Shown: positions 20,526-32,530 of the stretch, in pieces
Numbering within the stretch: position 1 is the stretch's first letter
Layout: each line of letters opens with the position of its first letter
Notes under the pieces: model-generated
What the model saw: only the letters and a program-made list of their open reading frames with translations
Databases searched by the model: none
Told to the model about the DNA's origin: nothing
Assembly: GCA_030068075.1 (NCBI GenBank)
Contig: CM057842.1
Span: forward strand, 41,812,659 to 41,876,658
From: Paguma larvata
Lineage: Eukaryota > Chordata > Mammalia > Carnivora > Viverridae
DNA: 64,000 nt
Direction of reading: 5' to 3'
Position numbers and translations under genes: made by a program

Positions 20526-23007
20526 TTTAATCCCGGTGAGCTTGAGGGTGAGTAAGGGTGGAATAGTGACTAGTCAGCATTAGCAATAAACGTACATAAA
20601 GCGTATCTTTGAACATATTTCTTTGTTTCTCCCTTGTAGTTTTAACGCTGGCTTTTCCTGAATTTAGTTGGATTATCCATTGCCTACCTGGAAAGAGGAT
20701 TGTTAGAGCATAAAGAAACAGAAAAATTCGGCACTCAGCTTTTGAATTCCAGAATAGGCCCTCAAGGTCATGTGGGGGAAAACTGTAGCAAGACAAAGAT
20801 TTTAATGTGCCAAACCCTAGCTCTCTAAAAAGAACGGACAAACACAGACCTATAATAATCTATGCTAGAGTTTCTTCTGTACGGTGGGAGATCCTTGTGT
20901 CCTACAGAATCACGCACAAAGATGATCTTATTGGAACATAAGAAAAAGCAAAATACTGACATCCATCTAAATTTTGTAACCAAAGTGCAAATCAAAACCG
21001 TAAGTCTCAACTGGCTTTGGCACCTGAGGTGATATCAGTTTTTCCCAAGGTTTGTGCCTCTTCTTCCAGTGTAGACTTCCTTACAGGGATGTCCTCCCCC
21101 TTGAGAGCAGCTTCATCCAAATTGAGAACGTGATGCAGAGGGCTGCATCAGTTTCCTTTTCTCAACACGTGGGAAGTGTCTTTGCAGCTTCATTTGTGTT
21201 GGCAGTTCCAGCAGAGAAATTGTGGCCACCTTAGTGGTTCTTGAAGCCGCTCAACCAGCCACCGTTGGTACTAACAGAAAGCACTCCTGTAGTCTTTCCT
21301 CTTTCCTGGTTCCTCTTTTAATTCTGGGAAAGCAAGTCCCAGATGGCTTCAAAATAGTCACATGCTGGGAAAATCAAATATACATGAGTGCAATTTCCAC
21401 ATTTTACTGTTACTTTTTCTGCTATATGCCGCTTGCATGTGATCTCGTTTACGTTATGGAAACATACATTGTAACAGAGAAGACACATGAACACATGCGT
21501 AAACACATACCTACAAATACAGTATACACATATGTCAGTCACATATGTCCTACAAGAAGCAGATGCCTCATTCAAGAGATTTACAGGAGACAGGGAGAAG
21601 TAGGCAGAGAGAGTCTTTCTACCACAGTGCAGGTCTGACTTCTGTAGAGAAAGTAGAGGAATTGAGTAGGAAGAGCCTCAGACGACAGCTGAGATTTGAG
21701 AAATTCTTTGCCAGAACACTGGGGAGTCCTTAACAAGTTGCCTGTTAGCGGAATCTTTTACTGAGCACGAGTGGGCCGGCACTTGAACCCCCACCTTCCT
21801 CAGCCGCTGTCTGGCAGCAGCGCGTGGAAGCCTGGTTCACCATCTCTGAAGTGAGCCTCAAGCTCCCAGTCAGCTGTGCTCTCCACAGCCGTTCGCTACA
21901 GAGATCAGAGTGGCTCAATCCATGGCTTCCTCTTTTGCCCACAGCCCACCCCCACATGTTTGGTCCAAGTCAGAAAACTCTGAGGTAGCAGGGCATAAAG
22001 CTTATTGATAACCACTCCAATGAAAAGCAGATTGAAGAGAGCATTTCTTGCTGGAGGAATTAAGAGAAAGGAATATAAAGAGAGTGCTTATAGGACCTCT
22101 TGGATCTGGAGAAACTAAGTTGGAAACCATGCAAGTCTTGCTTCAGAGAGCAACTGATTCCAAAACCGGGGTCAGGGATGACCATGGGATTGAACCTACT
22201 GCAAATACTATTCCATCACAGTTTTACTGAATTCTACACATTGCCCCAGCAGAGGAGCTATGTTAGTCACTCTTAACCTTGGTTTCTGAGAAGGGAATCC
22301 CTGTAATAGCAGCTTGAATTTTGATTTTTTAGTAAAGCCGTTTCCCCCGTACTATCTTTACAAAGTTTACACCACCAAAATGTTAGGCAACCTGCCTACT
22401 CAGTGACCCAGGACGCTTGCAAAATAGGACTTTAGATTCATTAATTTTGTGGGGGTGGGAGGAGCATTGGCATGAAAGGAAAATGCATCCCTCCCTCAAA
22501 TAAGCCCTTGGTGGAATTAAACAGGAATGCCTTGAGAGTCCTCTCTACCCTGCTCTCTTTCAATGGTGAGTCCCTTAGAAAGTGGCAAGTCAAATCCCCT
22601 ATTTCTGAATATCTGTTATATACATGGTGTCATTAATAACCACTTACTGTCACATAAAGTCATAAGCAGCATTGTTATGAAGACATAAAATTATTTTTAT
22701 GGCAAATAGCCCCCCAAAGAACACTGTGGTATGGTCATATTCATAGAACAATAGTTTTCTACAGACTCTGAGTGTATTTTTTGCTAAAATCAAGCATCTG
22801 CCTTGTGGTTAGTCCTCAAAATCTCTGCCAGAAGTAATAAATGAATTGCCTCAAGGCCACATTCTGTCTTCAGATAGCTTTGGTTTGGCCCTCATGGTAT
22901 GTTTCTAAGGAAGGAGTCACATCAAGGAGTACCAGTAATGCTGGTCTAACATTTCCACTAGGTGACGATGAATTGAAGTGGCAAAGAGGGCCGCCAGTCC
23001 CATTGGA
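20526..23007. other. 2.5 kb of single-copy DNA
   Basis: No known repeat is recognised. It holds many short overlapping frames (20527-20841, 20825-21010, 21222-21638, 21318-21575, 21745-21957, 22048-22230) on both strands, none with a domain, signal or codon pattern that I can support. Probably intronic or intergenic. Confidence 0.4.
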
Positions 23008-23023
23008 TTAAACATACACACCT

Positions 23024-23234
23024 GGGGCGCCTGGGTGGCTCAGTCGGTTAAGCGTCCGACTTCAGCTCAGGTCATGATCTCACAGTTCGTGGGTTCGAGC
23101 CCCGCGTCGGGCTCTGTGCAGACAGCTCAGAGCCTGCAGCCTGCTGCAGATTCTGTATCTCCCTCTCTCTCTGCTCCTCCCCCGCTCATGTTCTGTCTCT
23201 CAAAAATTAAATAAATATTTAAAAAAAAAATCAT
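23024..23234 (+). repeat. Feliform CAN-SINE, sense, young
   Basis: Close to consensus: GGGCGCCTGGGTGGCTCAGT head, gggttcgagccccgcg B box, CT region and a tail ending in an A-run. Bounded by the perfect 16-bp duplication TTAAACATACACACCT (23008-23023 and 23235-23250). Confidence 0.98.
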
Positions 23235-23250
23235 TTAAACATACACACCT

Positions 23251-24247
23251 GAGCTGGCCTGTACCAGTTAGTTGTGTTACCTGCCTTGTCCTAGACATTT
23301 CTGTCTAAGAAGTAATCAAGAGTGTGTAATCAAAAAGAAGCTGCATTTTTCTTTCATTTCCCCAGCAGTGTGTCCTTCATAATTATACTTGGAATGAGTT
23401 GGATGTTAAAGATTACATTCCCAGAGCACAGATCCTTGCAAAAACTGGTCACAGATGCTCTGTGGAGTGGAAACAGACTAATATTTAAATCTTATTGCAC
23501 ACTGGAGATAATTTACACATATCTAATTGAGTATTTATGGAATTAAATATCCTTTAAAAAGTTCTTAGCTTAGTGGATGATTAAAAACCAAATATTCTAT
23601 TAACAAATACATTTAAAAGTTTTCAACCTTATTCTGGTATTGTACAGAAAGAAGCAAACCCCAAAGTGCTTTGTTTTTAGAGAGAAGGTTGATATTAGTT
23701 GTGTATGTTGTTGTTTTTGTTATCAATAACCAATGCAAAATAGGCTAGGAATTTTAAGACGATGAGATACCTAAAAGTCAATTAATACGCAGCTGCCTTC
23801 CCAATCCCCAATTTAATTTTACCTTTATCCCCATTTAGCATCAAATCCTGGGAATCTTCAGATCAGACACCTTTGCAGGTGCTACACATAACTAACCTTT
23901 CAACAAGATTAACTGCCAGACTGTGACATTTGATGTGTGATAAAGCAAGGCTTTGTGAATTTTAAATGATTCTGCAGATGAAGTTGGGATACAATAAAGC
24001 ATTCTTAAAATACAATTTAGGGACCAGCTACTAGCACACATTAATTGCAGAAACTTTTACAGATATAAGCACAAAAGATTTAATCTGTGGAGAAGATTCA
24101 AACTTGTGGACATATTTCATGGAGTGTCTTAAATGAAAGGCCACCTACAGATGGGGTAACTTTAACTGCCAATGTTACTTACTATGGCATACTCTACACC
24201 TACTGAGAAAGAGAAAATGGTACAAAAATCTTCCTCTACACACTAAA
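23251..24247. other. 1 kb of single-copy AT-rich DNA
   Basis: No repeat or gene recognised. Lack of repeats and balanced composition make it a possible, unproven, conserved stretch. Confidence 0.35.
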
Positions 24248-24690
24248 AAAGTAATGATAACAATAATAGATGTAGCAAGGGCTTTACGTATATATATTAA
24301 TTCCATCCTTATAATTACCTAATCATCTGGATTATTTTGAATTTTTATTTTATAATTTTTTTTATTTTTTTAACTATTTTTGAGAGACAAAGCAAGAAGG
24401 AGCGTGAGGGGGAAGGGACAGACAGAGAGGAGAATACAGAATCTGAAGCAGGCTCCAGGCTTCGAGCTGACATCCCAGATCCTGACGCAGGGCTTAGACT
24501 CACGAACTGTGAGATCATGACCTGAGCCCAAGTCAGGTGCCCACCCAACCGAGCCACCCAGGTGCCCCTGAGGTTTCATTTTAGAAATGAACAAACCGAG
24601 ACCCAAAGAGATTAAAAGGATGGTAGAGGAAGTTTCATTCAGTCTGTACCTCTGATTCCAACGTCAACCTCTTTAATCCCTGAACAAATT
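24248..24690 (-). repeat. MIR SINE fossil, antisense, split by a SINE
   Basis: Left part: agtaatgataacaataatag, gggctttacgtatatatattaattcc, ccttataattacc. Right part after the SINE: gtttcattttagaaatgaac, aaccgagacccaaagagatt. The two halves join in order as complemented MIR with the CAN-SINE between them. Confidence 0.55.
24355..24568 (-). repeat. Feliform CAN-SINE, antisense
   Basis: Complement of the SINE ending gagccacccaggtgcccc. A degenerate flanking duplication is seen (tgaatttttattttata near 24338 and tgaggtttcattttaga from 24569). Inserted into a MIR. Confidence 0.93.
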
Positions 24691-24699
24691 GTTTCCCAA

Positions 24700-25357
24700 A
24701 TTTTCTTGATTAAAAAGAAAAAATCTTCCCCACTGATTCTGAGCCAGTCGTTGTGGAGTAGGCTTGGGAATCCAAATTGGTTCAGGCCACCTGGGAATCA
24801 CTGGCCACTTAGCTAGCAAATTTACTTATAGAAAGATAACACTGCCACAAGCAACACAAGAGATGTTAAGGGCATCGGTATCATCAGGGCAAGAGGAAAA
24901 CATTTCAGTTTACAAATACACAAATTATTTCTGGCTGAGGTTTGAGGGATGTTTACTTTATTAGGGACCAGCCAAGTTTATAACAGAAAAATATTTGAGT
25001 ATTTTTTTTCAGATTTACAGATTATTTATCTTAGATTTCCATTATATTTGCTGAAAAATTATAGCCGTGTCTCTTATGTATACATTTTTTAGAAAATCTT
25101 CACATCGGTTCTGTGTTGGTGCCTGTTTTGTAGATGAGGAGGGAGGTGTGTTTGATTAATTTTAAGCAGAAATAAGAAATAATCCACCCCACTGCCCTTT
25201 GTTTCAGTTTGTCCGATGGAAAGGAAAAACCAAACAGTGCACCTCTCCCTGGCAGTTTTGAAAATGCGTTACGGTTTATGAGAATCTACACTTGGCCCCG
25301 CCCACCTCCACACACCGTGTTTGGCAGAGCCTCAACCACCCAGCCAATTAGCACTCT
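24700..25357. other. Single-copy DNA
   Basis: No repeat or gene recognised. Confidence 0.4.
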
Positions 25358-25566
25358 AGGGACAACTGGGTGGCTCAGTCAGTTAAGCGTCTGCCTTGGC
25401 TCAGGTCATGATCGCACAGTTCGTGGGTCTGAGCCCCAGGTTGGGCTCTGTGCAGACAGCTCAGAACCTGGTTAGAACCTGGAGCCTGCTTCGGATTCTG
25501 TCTCCCCCTCTCTTGCATGCTCTGCCTCTCAAAAATTAAGTAAACATTAAAAAAAATTTAAAAAGA
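25358..25566 (+). repeat. Feliform CAN-SINE, sense, with internal 11-bp duplication
   Basis: GGGACAACTGGGTGGCTCAG head, gtgggtctgagcccc B box, body and aaattaagtaaacatt tail. At 25463-25482 the word agaacctgg is repeated with tt between, an extra unit absent from sibling copies. The 88-codon frame entering it is an artefact. Confidence 0.94.
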
Positions 25567-25985
25567 TTCCACTATTAAGCAAGTGTTGCTATTATGCAAA
25601 GCAAGAGGAATCTGTTTAAAATAAACAACCATAGCTAAGAACTCCTGCTCTCAACTAGTACTCTGGGGAGAAGGATTGGCAGTTATGTAAAGAATATAAT
25701 TTTTAAAATTATATTTCAAAAAGCAAGGCAACACTTAACATGGAAAAAATGGAAGGTACAGTTAAGTGGAGATATTAAAAAAATCACTCATGGGTAGAAG
25801 TACAAACAGGTAGTGTCATTGCTGAATGTGTTTTGTTATTTTCATGGATGGCCTCTGTTCCATGCACAAAAATGCATGAGACATTATGTTGACATTTAAT
25901 TCAAATTCTATAAGGGAAAGATACATTTGATTCTTAGAGGTGAAGAAAAGGTATACTTCAACCAGTGTTCTGTTATTTTAATTCG
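25567..25985. other. Single-copy DNA
   Basis: No recognised repeat or gene. Confidence 0.4.
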
Positions 25986-25989
25986 TGCC

Positions 25990-26350
25990 ATAGGAGAATG
26001 AAATTTTAATAAAAAATTAATTGACAAACCAAAAAGTCGCCCTTTGAGAGTATACAGTTCAGTGAAAAATAGTTTTGAACAAAACAATAACTTGGTTATT
26101 TATCAGTATGTTTTCATGTTTGTAACTGTCCTACGGTATCAGTTTTAATGTTTTCATAGTATTCCAATACTTTATTCAGTTAACTCTACCTTTTAAGACA
26201 TTTGCTATTTATCATGTTTTTGCTATATTTCGTAATATTTAAAAGAATATCTGTGTAGTGTTATCTTTCTTCAATATTGATCATTATTTCTTTATTATAC
26301 ATTCTTATATATGGCATCACTGTGTAAAAGTATATACACTTTTAACCTAA
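25990..26350 (-). mobile_element. Old L1 3' fragment, antisense
   Basis: Weak match to antisense L1 3' sequence: gagagtatacagttcagtg, catagtattccaatactttattc, gctatttatcatg, agaatatctgtgtag and cactgtgtaaaagtatatac. Strongly diverged. Confidence 0.45.
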
Positions 26351-26561
26351 GGGAAAAATGTGAATTTCTCAGATTTCATTTTCAAATTTGTCTGAGACTA
26401 TGGAGAAAAACAATAGGATACAAAAAATAGAAAATAGATGAAGATGAGCCAAAGCTAGAAATATGAATGAATATTGATTACTTTATAATCTTCCCAGAAA
26501 AGTAGCTTGTATGTTCAATAATACTTTAGAGACCAGTATTTAATAGTAAAAGGTATGTGTG

Positions 26562-26705
26562 GAGTTAAGAAGGTCTGGATGAATCTGACCTTTGGCTCTG
26601 CCGCTAACCAGTCAGCTGATCTTGAACAAGGTATTTATCCAACTAAGTTCTGGTTTTCTCATGTATATTATGAATAGCAAAGAAAGCCATTTCTGAAATA
26701 TAATA
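26562..26705 (+). repeat. MIR SINE fossil, sense
   Basis: Blocks ggtctggatgaatctgacc, tttggctctgccgctaacc, tcagctgatcttgaacaagg and tctggttttctcatgtatatt follow the MIR core order. Confidence 0.65.
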
Positions 26706-27474
26706 AGCCCTGTAAAAGTGGTAATTTGAGAGGGTAAAATTTTAGTAATAATAATTATTAGAATATTATTAATAATATTTTGAAATTTATGCTCTCCAGA
26801 CAAACTATTCTGTAAGTCTCCTTGTTAGGTTTATCACAAAGGATTTCTCGAAACAAATCCAACCACTTTCTTTACATTCTTTTTTCATGGGCTAGTTCTT
26901 TAAGTGATGACTGTATCTTTTGTAAATGAACTTTTAAGAGTTATTGTAGGAAATAAAAGAAAAACTTCAAGCAGGGCTTGATACCTTTAATATGATTCAA
27001 AAGACATGATTTCTCATACAGAAGCAGAAAGCCAAAAGGAGAAACAGATTAATATGAAAATAGTACTGAATGAAATGACAAGATACACCTGCAAGGAAAC
27101 CACAAACATACTAGCATTCGTAGAGTACCGTTGAAGGCAGAAAGGAGGAGAATTATCCGTGCTGCAAACGAAATCAACGACATAGACATGTATGGTGGCC
27201 AGTATCGTATTCAATTGTTAAAAATCTATTTATAACAAAATTGGCTTTTAATTCAATTATTTTAGACTGTCCTTATGTGTTTCGTATTAGAGCTATGTGA
27301 CCTCATTAAATGAATTGATAAATGTTAAATCTTTGAAACTCTGAAAAAACTCACATAACATAGGCTCTTGAAATTTTGATAGTGATCAGTCTGAAGTCAT
27401 CTAAGCTTGATAGTTTTTCAAGATGGAAATTTTAGACCACTATTTCAGTGTCTTTTATATTTCTTTATATGTTC
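26706..27474. other. Single-copy AT-rich DNA
   Basis: Nothing recognised. Confidence 0.4.
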
Positions 27475-28640
27475 AAGATTTTATTTTTTGAGGGGGGCAT
27501 TAAATACAGTATTTTATAGTTTTCAAGAAAGCGGTTTATTTATTCTAGGTGTTAAATTGTATTGGCGTGCACATTATTCATAATATTTACAAGTTTAAAT
27601 CTGTACTTTCTTCTCTTTTTTTTTTGTTCTGAACAATATTTGCCTCCTTTTTCTCTTTTCCTTGCTTAGTCATGTCCAAAGTTTGTTTATACAATAGAAC
27701 TCATAATCATTTGTTATTTTTATTATTACAAGCTAAATCATTAATTTTTGCTTTTATTTTTAATACTTCATATAACTTTATACTTTTTAAAATATTCTTG
27801 TTCTTTGCTTCCTTCCCTGTTTATTCCCTACATTAAAAAATAAAATAAAATAAATAAAGTTGAAAATTTACAGGTACCTGAGTCTCTCAGTTGGTTAAAC
27901 CGCCCACTTTGGCTCAGGTCAGGCTCTCCCAACTGGTGAGGTCTAGCCCCGTGTCCGGCTCTGTGCCGACAGCTCAGAGCCTGGAGCCTGCTTCAGATTC
28001 TGTGTCTCTCTCTCTGTCCCTCCCCTCCTTGTGCTCTCTCTCTGTCTCTCTCAAAAAAAACATTTAAAAATATTAAAAATTGAAAATGTAATTAATTCAT
28101 AACTGAAAATTAAAAGTTTCAACCTTTTTTTTATAAAGTGTATTTAAAGTGTATTTTTCTATAGAGTGTGTTCTCTTTCTTACCTAAGAATTATTTTAAA
28201 ATATAATTTAAACAAACGTCCATATCTAATTTTAGCTATTATTTTGTTACTTGTTTCTAATTTTGTTGCAGCGTAGTAAAGGAAAGAATCAGTGTGGAGG
28301 TTTTTGTTGCTGTTTTGTTTTGAGTTTCCGTCTGTGTGGTCTAATTAAATGCCTGCATTTGTGAATGGGCCATGGTCATTAGAAGCATGATGTGTTTTCT
28401 CTTTTGTATGTTATGATCTCTATCTACTCTATTTACCAAGAATGGTATCCACATACTAGATGTCATAATCAGTCATACCTTCTTTCTTTGCATGTTTCTG
28501 CCTATTCGAGTATGTCAAATTCAAGCGGATTCATTAAATCATTGAGATACGATTATTAATTTTGTCTCTCTCAATGTACATACATAATTCATTTACTTAT
28601 GAGACCATATCGAGACAGGCATGGCAGTATGCCGGAACCA
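27475..28640 (-). mobile_element. Old L1 ORF2-region fragment, antisense, split by a SINE
   Basis: T-rich sequence with the flavour of complemented L1 ORF2: ttcataatatttacaag, tctttctcttttccttgcttagtcatg, ttgttatttttattattac, and after the SINE cttgtttctaattttgttgcagcg, atctctatctactctatttacc. No frame survives. The subfamily cannot be named. Confidence 0.45.
27871..28079 (+). repeat. Feliform CAN-SINE, sense
   Basis: Diverged head (caggtacctgagtctctcag), damaged B box, but a well-kept body (gccgacagctcagagcctgg, agcctgcttcagattctgtg) and CT tail. Flanked by TTGAAAATTTA (27860-27870) and TTGAAAATGTA (28080-28090). Confidence 0.94.
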
Positions 28641-29029
28641 GTTCATCCTATCTCATGAGGGCAAATTGTTAATTATCAGGAATTTTGTGAGTAGTTGAAC
28701 ATGACCTTTACTAAATGTTAAATTACATTAATTTATGAATAAATACATTATAGTAAAAATGAAAGAAATAAATACTGAAAATTCATACTCTCTAAATATT
28801 CTGCTACATGTACAATGGAGGAAAGCTACTTTTACAAGGCATGTATCTGAAAGACACCACCTTATTCAAATGAGCAAACTTAGCATTGTCTATAACAGAC
28901 CAAACTAACACTAGGTAACTCCAGAGTGATGCAGTGGAAAGTAATCAGCACCCCGGTGGAAACGTCTATGTGTTTGAGCTGAATCTAACCTTGAGAAAAG
29001 AATCAGACCACCTCTCCTGGAAGAAGATT
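28641..29029. other. Single-copy DNA
   Basis: Nothing recognised. Confidence 0.4.
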
Positions 29030-29825
29030 TCTACCATTAGAAATTTTTTGCGTGTTCTTGGATGTCATATAAATGGAATTGTACAGTGTGTACTTGTTTG
29101 TGTCCTGCTTCTTTTACTCAACATAGTGGTTTTTGAGTTGTATCCGTGTCAGTTACATGCATCGAAGGTATTGTTTCTTTTTATTGTGTAGGATTCCATG
29201 AATCCGTTATCCTACTGTTAGACACGTGCATTCTAATTTTCAATTACTATAAGTAAGCTGTCATGAATATTCTGCTACAGATATTCTTTGTTGACAAATA
29301 CATTCATTTCCTTTGGGTGAATACCTCAGAGTTGAATTTCTGTATCACGGGATAGGATAAATGCATGCTTAGCATGTTAAGCCTTCAGACAACCATTTCA
29401 CCCCTTAGATGTAGGAGAGCCAAGTTCCTCCTCATTTTCCCCATATCTGATGTTATCAAGATATGTTTTTGTTTTTTATTTGTTTAGCTATTGAAATAGA
29501 TCTGAGGAAGTAACTTTTTGCAGTTTTATTCTGCATGTCCCTGTTGATTAATGACATCGAGGCTCCTTTTTTTTTTTTTAACTTATTTGCTATTCATGTA
29601 TCTTTTCTTTTGAACTGTTTGTTCTTTTCTCATTTTTAAAAATTTAGTTGTTCTTGTTCCTCTTTTTATTATTGATTTGGAGGAGTTTCTTAGTCAGACA
29701 TACACATATCCTTTGCCAGATAGACGGACTGGAGTACAGCCCTTTGTCAGATATATGTATTAGGAATTGTTTTCCCCATCTGTGGCTTTCCTATTGATTT
29801 TTGTAATGGTAACTTTGGTTGAGAT
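29030..29825 (-). mobile_element. Old L1 (L1M-type) 3' fragment, antisense
   Basis: Recognisable complemented L1 3' blocks: ggatgtcatataaatggaatt, gtcctgcttcttttactcaac, ctgtcatgaatattctgctac, tttgggtgaatacctcagag, cagttttattctgcatgtcc, atcctttgccagatag and tttccccatctgtggc. Confidence 0.7.
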
Positions 29826-30006
29826 CCTACCTCCCCAGAACATATCCCCATTGGCCATAAATTCAGACTGTGTATAATTTCCGGGTCACATACCTAAAAC
29901 TAACACTTTTCCTAAAAGGTTTGCTCCATGCCTTCCACCCCCAGCCCCCTTCTGCGCCCCCACCTCCCTTCCACCACAGGGAATGACATTAGAACTCAAG
30001 CTCTCA

Positions 30007-30228
30007 GGGGCGCCGGGGTGGTTCAGTCGGTTGGGCGGCTGACTTCGGCTCGGGTCATGATCTCACGGTCTGTGAGTTCGAGCCCCACATCGGGTTCTGT
30101 GCTGATGGCTCATCGGAGCCTGGAGCCTGCTTCAGATTCTGTGTCTCCCTCTCTCTCTCTCTGCCCTTCCCCTGCTCACGCTCTGTCTCTATGTCTCTCA
30201 GAAATGAATAAACATTAAAAAAAAAAAA
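30007..30228 (+). repeat. Feliform CAN-SINE, sense, young
   Basis: Full length with GGGGCGCCGGGGTGGTTCAG head, gagttcgagccccacatcgg B box, body and A13 tail. Bounded by the perfect 16-bp duplication AGAACTCAAGCTCTCA at 29991-30006 and 30229-30244. A small catcggagcc insertion lies in the body. Confidence 0.98.
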
Positions 30229-30244
30229 AGAACTCAAGCTCTCA

Positions 30245-30719
30245 AATCTAGGTATCCACATTGTTGTTGCAATTTCATTTCATCTAGATCTTTCAGTATA
30301 AAGATTAGGAAGTGTTTCTATTTTAAAAATCACAAATCTATGTATCATGGCGAATAAAATTCTAACCACATAGATTTATTCTCTTTTTTTTCCTAATATT
30401 GAAAAAAATGGCTATAAAGCAATGACATATTCATTCATTTGCTCTATCACTTAATTCATACAAAATATTTTCAAAATTAATATATTCATTCTTTCTACTG
30501 ACAGCAAACTTCCTACATAAAGTATAAAATTTCCTTTCGAAGAACCTAAGGCTATGTATTCTGATGAAATGCAACTTGAAATAATTTTTTTTCTGTGTGT
30601 TTACGCTATACATATATATATGTATATATATATATGTATATATATATATTCATTTACTTTTGTTTGTATTCAATTTTAGGAGTTCCCCTTTTTGCTTTTG
30701 TCTTGATTTTATTTTGTTT
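30245..30719. other. AT-rich single-copy DNA with TA microsatellite
   Basis: No repeat body recognised. A TATATG/TA microsatellite lies at 30606-30649. Confidence 0.45.
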
Positions 30720-31450
30720 TTGAATATGTAAAACATTTACCTGATCCACCATATAAACCATATAAACACCATATAAAAAAGTAAACTCATTAAAACTTCA
30801 TTACCGTTTCTATTCCTTCTGCATTGTTCCAGCGGACTCACCTACAGGTAACTATTTGAAATAGATTTTGTGTTATCATTTCTGTGTTTCTTTATAAAAT
30901 ATGTAAGATGTGTGTTTAGCTACATGATAAACATGCATAATAAATGTGAGTATATATGTAAAAGATATATGCATTTGTTATATTAATACATACTAATATA
31001 TATTATACATATATAACAAACATATTATTAATATATTAATATATGCATATATTAATATATATGTATAATATATTCTAATATACATATTAATATATGTATA
31101 TATGTAATATATGTATATAATATGCATTAATATATACCATTTAATATATGTATGTTATATATGTAATATATATTATATATACATATATATAGTCTTCTCT
31201 TTTTTCCACTGAAGGTAGCTTACTCTATATACTTCTTTGCACCTTATTCTTAGTTTGTTAACTTGATAGTATGTAATGGGAATCACTCTTTATCAGATCA
31301 TAGGGATCATCCTAACTCTTTTTGTTTATGCAACCCAGTGTTCTACTGAGTCATGTCATAGTTTCTTCAACCAGCCGCCCATGGAAAGGCATTTATATTT
31401 CTCCAGTATTCTACTATCAAAAATAATGCAGTCATGAATAACTTTGGAGG
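30720..31450 (-). mobile_element. Old L1 3' fragment, antisense, interrupted by A/T-only block
   Basis: Flanks of the A/T block carry complemented L1 3' words: cattgttccagcggac and ctacaggtaactatttgaa on the left; cttctttgcaccttattc, ttcttcaaccagccgccc, aaggcatttatatttctcc and aataatgcagtcatgaataac on the right. Confidence 0.5.
30952..31191. repeat. 240-bp nearly pure A/T low-complexity block
   Basis: Built from overlapping ATATAT, TTAATATATG and TATATGTAATATA words with only occasional G or C. Strongly self-complementary. Lies inside an old L1 fragment. Confidence 0.9.
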
Positions 31451-31470
31451 AATGTTGTTTTCATTTATTC

Positions 31471-31472
31471 TT

Positions 31473-31511
<39 letters not shown>
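31471..31511 (+). repeat. (TTTA)n microsatellite
   Basis: About ten TTTA units directly left of the antisense SINE; it is the complemented tail of that SINE grown into a microsatellite. Confidence 0.93.
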
Positions 31512-31512
<1 letters not shown>

Positions 31513-31702
31513 ACGTTTATTTATTTTTGAGAGAGAGAGAGCACACTCGCAGGAGGAGCAGAGAGAGAGAGGGAGACCAAGAATCCAAAGCAGGCTCCAG
31601 GCTGTCAGCACAAAGCCTGATGCAGGGCTCGAGCCCACGAACCATGAGATCATGACTTAGCAGAAGTCGACTGCTCATCTGACTGAGCCACCCAGGTTCC
31701 CC
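31512..31702 (-). repeat. Feliform CAN-SINE, antisense
   Basis: Complement of the SINE: aacgtttatttatttttgag tail, GA region, atccaaagcaggctcc, accatgagatcatgac and a head complement ending gccacccaggttcccc. No clear duplication because the left edge is buried in the TTTA repeat. Confidence 0.93.
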
Positions 31703-32485
31703 ATTTTTTATTTTTCATACTGTTCCAAATCTTTATTTGAAAAAGTGGCATTGTTACCATTCTCAGAATTCGAGAATATGCTGAAAATTATTCCACTGCA
31801 ATACATTCTATCACACGTTAGAAAGAAGTGATTGGTATGCCCCTTTGAAATTTATTTAAAATAAAATAAAAATATATAATATGGGTAAAATTAGTCACAG
31901 CACTGGAGACTGACTTGCTGTATAGGATGTTTCACAAACACAGACATAGTCACCTATCCAACAAGTGATCGTATTTCCTACCTATTTCACTAAGAAATTT
32001 CAAACTATGTCGCTCAATTCTGTTTAAATCTCTGGCAAGATGAAACCTGATCCCATATCTGATTCTCCAGGAAATCACTAAAATGACATGAACTATTCCA
32101 GAGTAGTAAATAACCGTGCTGTGACCAGCTGGGGTACAGTAAGTAAAGAGAGAAGAACAGAGGAAAGAATATGTAAGGGGAATTCAGGGAAGAAGCAAAA
32201 ATAGTAGTTGCAATTGACATCACCTTTATGGTGAAGAATACAATAATCTGGGTTTGTGTGTGTGTGTGTGTGTCTTTTGATTATTTTTTAAAGACCGATT
32301 AAAGATATGGAAATAATTGGTCAGGTGTAACCCGTAAGTGTACTGCAATTAGATATTTCTTAAGAATATCATACAAATGCATGTGACTATAAAACTGTTT
32401 TCAATAAGTTCAGTGATCTTTATATAAGTAAGACAGATTGATTTAATATGAACTCTGCTTAGAGAAGGTCAATGCAGAAGCCTCT

Positions 32486-32499
32486 CATATATATATGTG

Positions 32500-32530
<31 letters not shown>
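32486..32530. repeat. TA-rich microsatellite
   Basis: ATATAT units broken by GTGTGTA and ATAC words. Likely length-variable. Confidence 0.9.

Noticed and set aside
23471..23486. 16-mer aaacagactaatattt also found at 62848-62863
   Set aside because: One shared AT-rich 16-mer in 64 kb is expected by chance; similarity does not extend.
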